Positions 54,677 to 64,000 of a DNA stretch of 64,000 bases are shown in pieces. The notes beneath the pieces are model-generated. The model saw only the letters and a list, made by a program, of their open reading frames with translations. It did no database searches and was not told where the DNA came from. The stretch is taken from positions 59,270,713 through 59,334,712 of the forward strand of contig CM069871.1 in NCBI GenBank assembly GCA_036172665.1, in the 5' to 3' direction. Position numbers and translations under genes: made by a program. How positions within the stretch are numbered: position 1 is the stretch's first letter; each line of letters begins with the position of its first letter. Origin of the DNA: Prosopocoilus inquinatus (lineage: Eukaryota; Arthropoda; Insecta; Coleoptera; Lucanidae).

Positions 54677-55116
54677 CACTCATAGCCGTTTGCACCACGT
54701 CTAGTTAAAAATTAAACCAGGTTTAACAGTAAACCCAGTTTGCACCGCGGCTTAAACCGTAGTTAAAAACTCGCTAAACCAACTCAATTTAATCCGCCGC
54801 CCGTGATGGTTTAACGTTGAGTTGGTTTAGCGAATTTTTAACTACGGTTTAAGCCGCGGTGCAAACTGGGTTTACTGTTAAACCTGGTTTAATTTTTAAC
54901 TAGACATGGTGCAAACGGCCATCAGAAAAATAATTTGTTGGATGAGTTGCATTGTTTATATACATCCCAAAAGTGATGTTAATTTAACGTATTTTCTGTT
55001 GACCCAACTCATTATTATCATTGTGTACACTCTCAACAGAAAACACGTTAAATGAACATCACTTTTGGGATGTATATAAACAATGTAACTCATCCAACAA
55101 ATTATTTTTCTGAGTG
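54677..55116. mobile_element. Outer MITE (about 198 bp without its insert), TA duplication
   Basis: The right end TTTTTCTGAGTG is the reverse complement of CACTCA + GAAAAA; on the left this word is split by an inserted element right after CACTCA. TA flanks at 54675-54676 and 55117-55118. Arms share AATTTGTTGGATGAGTT and ATACATCCCAAAAGTGATG. The central unpaired part is short. Confidence 0.85.
54683..54921. mobile_element. Inner MITE, 239 bp, TCA duplication, nested in the outer MITE
   Basis: The ends TAGCCGTTTGCACCACG and the reverse complement of its right end (TGGCCGTTTGCACCATG) form a near-complete palindrome. TCA occurs on both sides (54680-54682 and 54922-54924). The duplication is proven by the opposite arm of the outer MITE, where the uninterrupted sequence has TCA once. 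A TNA duplication suggests a PIF/Harbinger-type enzyme. Confidence 0.85.
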
Positions 55117-55118
55117 TA

Positions 55119-56544
55119 CCAAAGCCTTCGCTATAAAATCAATGGAATAGTGGAATGTCTGTTAGATGAATTGTTGCAAAGTTCGAAGGACCAGTATTTT
55201 ATGGCTTTATTGCAAAATAATGTAAAAGCGCGTATGTAATTTTATGACAACAAGAAAAATGTAATACTGTTTCTACGACGCCCGGCGGTGGCTTCTTGAT
55301 TTTTCTGACATGCGCGTTCGCGACGTTCTGATCAAACATACGAAGTGTTGCCAACTGTCTATTTCGAAGTGCTTAGGCGATAACATAATCATTGAAAAAT
55401 GCTTTAATAAATACATTATTGATAATGGTTACATTTCATTCCACTCCATTCCATTCCAAATCTTTTTTTTTATTTTGGTTTTATTATTGTAAAATAATTT
55501 ATTTCAGTTAGTAATTGCAAAATGTTGTTCTAGAAAAACATAAATTTTGAATGTATAAAAGTATTATACAAGAGACAACTGCCTTATGAAGATTAAAGTT
55601 TAATTAAAAAGACCGATGCCATGGAACACAAGAGATTTTTAGAAGTTCCTCAGACATTGTTAGTCATGCAGAAAATTATATTTCAAATGCTGTAAACCTC
55701 AAAAATCATAAATATTTTCTTTACGTTTGAAAATGAGACCACACAATGAAATCAAATCTTCATCAGATTATTTTACAGGATTTTTTTTTGAACGAACGTA
55801 TTGAAGAGTATTTTTTTATAGCGAACGCAATTTCGGTAAGTGAGAAATCAATCAGACTATGTTCGTAGTGCGCAATTACATAATTTTAAGTTATTGCGAT
55901 GGCTGGCGTTAACTAAGTAAATGTAAACGTTCGTTGTTTTTAATTTTCAGAGGTCACTGCACCTGTGAATTATTTATAACAACTGCTCGTATTGCACTAA
56001 ATGTAAATCGCTTTTTCTAAAATCTTAATTTTAATACAAGTAAGAGACATTTGCAACGTAAATGTTCGGAAATTCAGTACATACAGGTGCAATGTTTCAT
56101 AAAAGTTATATTGCAATTAAATAATATTGGAATGAATAATAACGCATACAAGGTCAGGGCCAAGTCGCAGAGGCAGTATTTCTTCGAATTTCTTCACACG
56201 ACACGAACAAGGAGATCGACCGTACGGAAACTGCGATATTACCCCTAATTTAAGCACTCAATTAAAGATATTTCTTGTATAGCAAATGCAACATCCAATA
56301 TTTCCCGCTTGTGCAGCACTCGGGAAGGAAAGTCCTCTGCCTAACGATACAATTTCCACGATATTTATTTATTTTTTGTAATCTTGAGTTTTTGATTATT
56401 TGTAAACTTTTAGTTAAAATTTAAAAATTTCATTTGGTCTTAATTATAAAGAAAATTATTCATATTAAAATTGTTTTATTTTTTGTAATTGTATTGTAAA
56501 CTAAATTTACTTTTGTTTGTTTAAGTTTTGCTAATATACTTATA
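55119..56544. other. No gene seen
   Basis: A+T-rich DNA with only short frames. Confidence 0.45.
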
Positions 56545-58410
56545 CAGAGTGTCCACCGAGTGCCGCGGTTTTCTCTACCGTCTAAGGCATACAAGATAGA
56601 AAAGAAATTCAAACGAGCTGAGATGTAACTCAGTCAGCTCTATTTTCTAAAATTATTTTTGGCTATACAGGGTGTTCAGTAACTGAGAGCCATACCAAAG
56701 GTATATTTTTTTAAATGCAACACCCAATATATTTTTACATATTTCGAAAGTACGCATAACGAGTAGGTAATTACCAAAAAGTTCTATTTAAGAGTTTTGT
56801 CTGTGTAAAAAAATGCTCTATTTTGAGCTCTTATACTTTGGTTATTTATTTACATTTCAGCGCGAATTTTTGTAGGTAGTCAATACAATATCTTATCTAC
56901 AGAAATTTCACAACAGATTCAATCTATTAATAATTATGTGTACAGGGTGTTGAATTTTGAAAAAGTTATGTCTAAATATAAGTAAATATAAATGAATACG
57001 TAAAGATCTAAAATTAACCGTCAGAAAAACCTTACAAATAAGTTAATTTTTCTCAAAATTTTCAAATGGAACACCCTGTATGTCTAAACTCTTGTGAAAC
57101 ACTGCCTTAATAAGCTTTCATAAAACGCCAAATGTTTTTGTTTAAACTGAACGCGAGACAGCAATAAAAAAATTTTTTTTCCTTTCAATATTAACGTTAT
57201 TTAGCTTTTCCGTCCAGTTTTTCTGTTTCAGTTAGATGATAAATCAATAAATATGTTTTATTTTGTGTTCAAAGTAATTGAATATGTTCCTATTAAACTA
57301 ATTCCTATTTTCATTTAATTTTAAAATATTTAAATAACTTTATTAAAATAATTAGATTTAAAATTACGTTGCCATTTGCTGGAAAATAGGAAAACAGTTG
57401 CCATGAATTTTTAATTGACAGAACAATTGTTTAGATTAGTGACACACTACTTTTACAAATTTGTACTTCCTTTTGGATTAACAAAATGGATTTTAATAAT
57501 GAAAAGTGACGTGACGTGTCACAGCTAGGAGAAAGCATCCTAAATTATCTTTTGGCGTCAAAATTACAAGAAGTAAGAAGTATTTACAAGAAGCTGAAAA
57601 ACAAATTGAATATTTAATATAAATTTTCTAGATCCAATGGTTCCGTGTCATTCTTAATTTATTCATTATATTCTGTTATTTTCTAATTTAATACCTATTA
57701 TTCTTAATTTGTACAATATTTTGTTATTTTCTAATTTATTAATTAAATTAACTAATATTTGTTAATTTATCAACCAAATAAAACAGAAGAACCGGTCGAA
57801 AAAGCTAAAAGACGACAATATTGTAATAAAAAAAATGACTAATTGCAGTTTCGCGATTTGACCAGTTTGGACAAAAACATTTGACGTTTTACGGAGGCTC
57901 ATTAAGGCAGTGTTTCACAAGTGTTTAGATATACTGGGTGTTCCATTTGTAAATTATGAGAAAAATTTACTTTTTCAAAACTCAATACCCTGTAGACATA
58001 ATAACTAATAGATTGAAACTGTTGTGAAATTTCTATAGATGAGATATTTTATTGTCTGCCTACAAAAATTCACGATGAAATGTAAATAAATGATCTAAAA
58101 GCTTAAAGTCGAGCAATTTTTTATAAACTTTCATTAATATCTTAAAAGCTCTTAAATAAAACTTTAAATAATTTTTTGGTTATTATCTACTCGTTATGTG
58201 TACTTTCGAAATATGTAAAAATATACTGGGTGTTCCGTTTGAAAAAAATGTACCTTTGGTATGGCTCTCAGTTACTAAACACCCTGTACAGCCAGAAATA
58301 ATTTTAGAAAATAGAGCTGACTGAATTACATCTCAGCTCGTTTCAATTTCTTTTCTATCTTGTATACTTTAGACGGTAGAGAAGACCGAGGCTCCCCGGT
58401 GGACATTCTG
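56545..58410. mobile_element. Fold-back element, 1866 bp, with ~550-bp arms
   Basis: Starts CAGAGTGTCCACCGAG and ends CGGTGGACATTCTG, with TA on both sides (56543-56544 and 58411-58412). Arms share TACCGTCTA, AGCTCTATTTTCTAAAATTA and CAGGGTGTT...ACTGAGAGCCATACC. Inside the arms the words CAGGGTGTT or CTGGGTGTTCC recur at 56667, 56943, 57935 and 58226, and AACACCCTGTA at 57068, so the arms may themselves be nested copies of smaller elements. No transposase. Confidence 0.85.
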
Positions 58411-58652
58411 TATATTAAATTTTTTCTAGATTTTAAAATGAATTTTACGTTTTTGTTTAATTAATTTTTGTATTTAAATTTTTCTAAATTGTAAGCTAAA
58501 CTAAAATTTTACGTGTTTTTAATATATTGTTACATTTAAAATTTGGGCATTTTTATTTTATATATTCTTGCAAGTAAAGTTTTCGTTCTGTTTGAAGTCC
58601 AAAGAGAGTAAAAAAAAAAAACAGAAAGAGAGAAAGGAGCAAATCGCCATTT

Positions 58653-58830
58653 AGGCAACCGTAGAAAACAAGTTGGAAAATCGATTTTGTGAGTTTACCA
58701 AACCTTAAAGTTTTACCAACAAAGAAATTAAAGATCCAACTTTGTATGGATTGTTTAAAAGAATTGGGGACGAAAGGGGTTGAAAAGTGTGTTTTCCAAC
58801 CCTAACCCCCGTCCACACGTTTCTACAGCA
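58653..58830 (+). repeat. Dispersed coding-like repeat (relative of 33868-34036)
   Basis: Aligns with 33868-34036 over its length, with frameshifts (shared landmarks GAAAACAA, TTGGAAAA and GGGGTTGAAA). In the relative copy one frame is open. Family unknown. Confidence 0.4.
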
Positions 58831-60937
58831 GAAACTTATTTATAGGGATTTCAAATACTTTGCTAAATATTTCAGTTATTTATCAAGCGATTTTAAAAAA
58901 GTTTTTTTTGTTGTATTCTCCATAAAAAAAATGCTATTAAATGAGGTATTACAAGGGGTACCTTGCTACTTGAATTTTTAAAGTTCGGATTGCTGTCGCT
59001 TAGGGGGTGAGGGACTTAAAAATAAAAATCGACCTGTCCGAGCGTTTTTCTGCAACATTTTTCTCAACCATTTTATAAAATTTATCCGTTACTTTTGGGA
59101 AACACTGTATATTTGCAGAAACAGGTAGGTGAGTTTTGTAAATGTATCGCCCTGTATTATCCCTGTATATTTTTATCAACGACCTGCAATACCTACAGGA
59201 AATCCAAAGTAAGATTCACGTAGAATACTCAGGTTTATGATTGGTCATAAAAAAACAGAGATCCGTACTCTATTTCGGAAAGGGCCCGATGACAAATCCC
59301 ACCATTTGCGAGATAAATTATTTAATCGCTTGACAGCATCCTAAATAAATGATGTACTGAAAAGAATAGTGGAATGTCGTGGCACAAATAAAAAATAAGA
59401 TAAACATTTGCGTTACGTAAAATATTTCTGAAAAAAAAAATTGCCACGCAGATATAAACGACTTTGAGTTTTAATTAGTTTAGAGACAAAACCAAACCAA
59501 AAATGCTTCATAAACAGTTATGAGAATTTAATAAAGCATTTGTGGTTATTTAGGACGTAACAAAATACTGTGCTATTAATGCACATGTCTAATCTAGATC
59601 TGCAGCAGTAGTTGTGATTTTTTTTGTGTATAACTTTTGACGATTTTAAGGTTTTAAGAAGACAAGATGCTACACTAGTTCGAAACTGACAACACAAGTC
59701 ATTCACATAAGAATCTACCTAAACCGCAACTTAAAATGCCTCTGGAAGAATATGAACAATGGCTTAGGGTTTGTGTAACAATTTTCCTCCATTTCTTTCT
59801 ATTTTCCGTTATTCCTTCCAGTTTTTTTTTACATTTAGGATATGTCTGATTTCACATTTTAGAATCGCATTTCTCGGTCTTCCTTTTTTCCTTTCCAATT
59901 ACACATCTGGGCCACGAGGCCTAGGAGTTAAGGAACAATTTGTTACGGTCTCATTTTGATTTAGATGCATTCCTTCATTCTATTATTACTAGCCCCGGTT
60001 TGTAATCTAAACCCGGCCACGCCCGTTACTTTTAATTTTTCTTACAGCCTACTAACAGAATTTTAACTTTTTCGAAACCGTTCGCTTTCTAAATACTTAG
60101 ATCAGTTTGCGTATAATCCATGTTCCTACTGACTGAGTTCTAATCAATCAATTCAATTCGAACGTTCTCTCGAGTTATTCGCCAAAGCATTTCTACAAAT
60201 AATTTTGTACCTGGTAGCCATTGTTAACTGTCATTGTTGCCAATGTAATTCGATATTTTTACGGTCGATTTTGACAACAATTCGTAGTGAATTTTATGCT
60301 AGTATTGGAACTCCCGTGACATCCCGTTCGCCCTCCACCTCTAGATTGACGTAAAGTCGAGTATATTAACCCAGAACTTGTGTTGAATAGCCGCGTTCGT
60401 TTACGCTTCATATATTGTTTAGGTTAGCTTAACCTCCTATGACGCCAGCTTGATGGAAACCGAAGTTACTTTTTTCATGTGCGAATACCCAACTTATTGT
60501 CAAGGTCAGCAGTCGATTCTACTATTTATAAGCCTTTTTGTTGGCTTAGTTTTGTTGACTTGGCAATTTTTCTCCGGCAAATTTTTGTTGTGCCATTCTG
60601 AGCTACGGACAACTAACAGGCGATTTACCAGCTCTAAGATCGCTCAAGCCATTCGGCCTGTTGATGATTTAGCTTTTCCATTTGGGTGTCTTGCTGCTCG
60701 TTTGAGAGATCACCTTGCTGTTCGTTCGAGAGATCATCTGAACCCGGCATATTGTCGTAACGTTGACTTCATTCCTGGTTAATAACACCTTTCTTCTTCG
60801 TCTTCGCTAAAGAAGACAAGTTTCAAATAATTCAGTTCACATTTGTGTAAGTTTGTTGATTAATTTCGCTTTACTTTTTGCTTGGTCTATTTAATTCAAG
60901 TTAATACGTACGATTTTTTTTTAATATGTTAAGATAT
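58831..60937. other. No gene supported
   Basis: A short segment at 59165-59340 (FINDLQYLQEIQ; GKGPDDKSHHLRDKLFNRL) may be a LINE scrap but is too short to claim. The plus-strand frame at 60450-60782 has one hydrophobic stretch (ILLFISLFVGLVLLTWQFF) and no other recognisable feature. Confidence 0.35.
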
Positions 60938-61490
60938 TGTCACGATTACGAAAAATTTGAAAATCGTGTTTAATTAATTTAAAATGTATTTTTTCCAATG
61001 CAATACGAATTATTTGCTGATAAGCGGTTTGCTGGTGCAACGACTCAAGCGATGAACTTGTAGCGTGAATCCGCAAGCTTGCAAATACGCAAAAAAACTA
61101 GGGCATTGTATGAGTGTTTAAACACAATCAATTAATTCACGATTTAATAGAAATGACGATTGGAAACAACGTGAAAATCCTGATATCACCTTTTTAGCAA
61201 CCAAGCAAAGTACGGGTTCAATTAAAGTTTTTCGGAATTTGGTCGTGACGTCACGTACATTGGCAGTATAAAAGATGGGCGTAATTTGTAAAAGATATCA
61301 GTTAATCTGATCGTCGTCGTGGGATACAGTTATCTGTATTTCTGACCTTTAAACAATAAAGGTAATCCTTGTTGTTTTAATGAGTTGGTTTGCAGTTTCC
61401 CTGTTACTCCCTTTTCACCCCCAAGCTATGCAACCCCCGCGTCTGGACGCCGACAGCTCGTAACCTACTGGAGACGACCGACGCGTGACA
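60938..61490 (+). mobile_element. Solo LTR, 553 bp, target duplication ATAT
   Basis: Begins TGTCACGATTACG and ends GACGCGTGACA, with ATAT before (60934-60937) and after (61491-61494). A TATA-like box (CAGTATAAAAGATG near 61267) precedes AATAAAGGTAATCC (near 61357). The TGTCACG/CGTGACA ends, the ATAT target and the AATAAAGGTA block link it to the solo LTR at 51121-52012; the rest is strongly diverged. No internal region remains. Confidence 0.85.
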
Positions 61491-61959
61491 ATATATTTGA
61501 ATTTTGAGTTTTACCAACATCGAACTTTGACTTTTTTTGATGTTATTGCTATTTCATTTTATTGAATTGTTGGACACCACCACCTTTTTAAAACTGAAGT
61601 TATTTACAGTTGGACGTAATAGATATCCTTAGTGTGTTTACTTCAGCTGGCGCTTATCGGTAACTAATTTTAAATGAATTTCTATAGTGGAATTCTCTTT
61701 TTTTATCCATGACCCACTCTCCGAAATTCTTGAGGTGCCGCTGGTATTGCGCAGTGCCCACCTGTGATGACAATAATTCATCATCGAGGAATTCAGTGTA
61801 AGCAGGAAAAAATTGCCCCGTTACATGTACACTATCGTCAACGCGGGTTTAACCATAACGATTGGCCTCAACGTGATTTACACGGTTGAATGGTTAATTT
61901 TTTTTTATTTCCCGCATTTTCTCTCATGTTTTTAACATTACATTGTCTATGTTCTGTTT

Positions 61960-62335
61960 TACATCTTCAAATCATTTTTTCCTCGGCTTTTCTTTTCTAT
62001 CCAATTAGATATCTATTTAGCACCCACTGTCTCTGGTAACCTTCTGTGTCCTTCTAGGTATGTGCTCTATCCATCTTGATCGTCGTGCTCTGATGATTTT
62101 TACATCTGATGATAATTATTTTGGCCTTTTGATCTGGCATTTCTATCTTCATATGTATTGCTCCTCATTCTCCATTCATCTTCTGCTTTTACTTCATATA
62201 TGGCTCTCAGTATTTTTCTTTTCCTTCTTTCTACGACGTTTTTATCTGCTTTCCTTTATATCTATGTGTAATATAGGATCTATATTTTCTCCTTGTTGTC
62301 TTTGTCGTGTTTTGAAAATGCCATACATTTAGTTT
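61960..62335 (-). pseudogene. Probable LINE reverse transcriptase C-terminal relic
   Basis: Minus-strand reading in broken frames gives RRKRKILRAIYEVKAEDEWR, MRSNTYEDRNAR, then IEHIPRRTQKV. This order resembles the C-terminal block of RTE-like non-LTR proteins (R-K-I...E..WR.R.N.E.Y.D...R.RW..HV.R). Many stops. The plus-strand frame at 62060-62332 is its shadow. Confidence 0.4.
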
Positions 62336-62339
62336 TCTC

Positions 62340-62910
62340 CTGATCAGGCAATCACCGAACCGAAAGCTTTTGCTTCTATTTCCAGTCTTTTTATTATTTT
62401 CTTTAATTCAGTCAATTCGCTTTTCTTTTTTAGCTGTAGGTGAAAGAATAGAGCACTTTTAATTTGCGATAACAATTTGTAATTAAACTATCAACGGATG
62501 AAGCAAAACACAAAGTTGAATCGAACGGTGGGTACTCCTGAATTTTTACGCGAAAATTTAAATTCAACAACGCCGCAGCATTTTATAATAACTTTTAATT
62601 TTACAGACAGAAAACTGCATTTTTTAAGATAAATAATTTTGCAACTTTTCATTGGTTATTGCACTCTGTAACATCAGCAACGCCCGAAATTGTCCTAAGT
62701 GTGATTATAACATTGAAACAAACTTCAATGGTATGTTAAAAAAACCTAATATTATTATAGACCTTGTTGCTAACTGACTTGCTCTTAACTGAAGCAACTT
62801 CTTTGTCCATTGAGAATTATTACAAATATGTACCTCCGCGAACAATAAATTTTCGTCGTCACTGTCAGTTAACACGTAATCTTAGACAGAATTTCTTTTT
62901 ATGTAAACAT
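62340..62910. other. No gene seen
   Basis: A+T-rich spacer between the LINE relic and the hAT-like element. No motif was found. Confidence 0.4.
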
Positions 62911-63960
62911 CAGGGTTCGGAAATGCTCACTCATGTGAGCACATGAACCAATGAATCTACTCACAGTTCACTCACGGATATTGTTAAACGCGAAGCGTAC
63001 GCGAAGATGAGCAATACGTTCTTTCCTTTTTGTTTAGGTTCATGAGCACATCGTGGACGCTCGCGTGCGCTCTTTCCGGTGCATCAAAACCAAGGCCTTA
63101 GTAACGGGCATTTAGTTCTTTTTTTTAATTTAAGAATCAATCTGTATCACAAAAATATGCAAGCGGTTATTTATTGTGCGAGACAAGCTTTTTATATAAT
63201 ATTATAAAAAGGCTTATTTTGATAATAAAATTAATGGTTAATGATAATTGTGTATTCTTCATAGGTTTAAATTCAGGAAGTGAACGGCACCGTATGAAAT
63301 TGTCGAGGATTTTTAACGACATGTCTGCACACTGCACGTAAACACTTCGCATATACTATCCTTTGAGCAACTCATATGCGGTTGCTGTCCGCTCTCTCAT
63401 GAGTATATATAGGAGAAATATATTTTGCGTGGTTCAAATTCTAGTGAAGCAGGCAATATAAAATATTAGACCGTAGCGTGTAAAGAAACGCGAGGGCTGC
63501 GGAGACAATTAACCCCGCTACAGCAATGGTGTTACTCAGTATAACAAAAAACAGAGCAATATTGCCGCAATAAAAAATTACAGTTGTGTAATCAACTCTT
63601 CTTGTTTAAATGTGTAAAGATTTTCAGAGTAATTAGTTGACCAGTTGTACCTCGACCGGCGGACTTTTTGCGACATTGCGTCATCTAGTAAGAACGCCGT
63701 AAATTATTTTCACCGTCCCATTACACAATGTGCCTGTTCGATACATTTTTACGGCGCTACTGAAACGATGGCGTGTACTTATTCAAATCCTATGCTTACT
63801 CATGAGTCATGAGCTCTTATGGAATGAGTTTTATGTAATCGTTCATGTGCGCGCACACACAAAATGATAACATTATTTCTCATTAACACGAGCATTTTCG
63901 TTCGAGCACATTTTTCAATATTCACTCGCGAGTGGTTGATGAGTGAGCGTTTCCGAACCA
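62911..63960. mobile_element. hAT-like non-autonomous DNA element
   Basis: The left end CAGGGTTCGGAAATGCTCAC and the right end (reverse complement TGGTTCGGAAACGCTCACTC) are inverted repeats of about 25 bp. Subterminal CTCACTCAT, ACTCATGAG and ATGAGTGAG words recur near both ends. CAGGGTTCGG-type ends and many subterminal repeats fit hAT elements. A clean 8-bp target duplication was not found, and no transposase is encoded. Confidence 0.55.
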
Positions 63961-64000
63961 TTTTACCAAAGAAAAATGCCGAAAATAAATTGAATTTTTA

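Noticed and set aside
59165..59340. Possible LINE fragment (FINDLQYLQEIQ)
   Set aside because: Only a few residues resemble an RT block and the rest does not follow; too short to support.
60450..60782. Possible small membrane protein of 110 codons
   Set aside because: One hydrophobic stretch only, no homology recognised, no splice or promoter evidence; may be chance.
1..64000. CRISPR arrays, rRNA genes, bacterial operons or phage genes
   Set aside because: No regularly spaced short direct repeats, no rRNA core sequence and no prokaryotic gene organisation. The splice sites and element types are eukaryotic.

Overview
The window looks like A+T-rich nuclear DNA of an arthropod, most likely an insect. 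The evidence is spliced gene structure, Penelope-like, mariner, I/Jockey-type LINE and TA-, TTA- or TCA-duplicating elements, and two exons that read as an insect corticotropin-releasing-factor-binding protein (CRH-BP). There are no bacterial operons, rRNA genes, intact tRNA genes or CRISPR arrays. Almost everything that can be recognised is mobile DNA. The only confident host coding sequence is the CRH-BP exon pair on the minus strand at 11481-12006. A possible single exon of an unrecognised gene lies at 25606-25714.

0-11 kb: a 2.57 kb Tc1/mariner-type element (135-2701) with ~540-580 bp inverted repeats and a frameshifted transposase; a Penelope C-terminal fragment (about 3.1-3.4 kb); a tRNA-headed short element with a (TTA)n tail (6.2 kb); a long imperfect hairpin (6.8-7.0 kb); T-rich non-coding DNA (9.0-9.9 kb); and a probable relic LTR end with a primer-binding site (10.5 kb). 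11-28 kb: CRH-BP exons; several fold-back elements and MITEs; a minus-strand LINE split by a 1.7 kb fold-back element that itself holds a hammerhead-like repeat; a SINE; and a full-length mariner whose otherwise open transposase is split by a 331 bp MITE.

28-39 kb: a Penelope-rich block. Two neighbouring inverted dimers (28231-29880 and 29937-32779) are separated by only ~56 bp, and a third decayed Penelope (34.1-38.6 kb) is interrupted by a LINE. Three Penelope families here, plus the repeat at 20.55 kb, carry hammerhead-ribozyme-like motifs. 39-48 kb: an RTE-like LINE relic, a LINE split by a second mariner, and the best-preserved LINE (43989-47690: endonuclease, RT, TTA tail). 48-64 kb: more fold-back elements; a three-level nest (LINE containing a mariner-like element containing a solo LTR); a MITE inside a MITE; a 1.87 kb fold-back element; a second solo LTR; another LINE relic; and a hAT-like non-autonomous element.

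The order of insertions can be read directly at several sites, because target duplications interrupt recognisable reading frames or palindromes. All identifications come from reading the sequence and from knowledge of the families; no database search was run.
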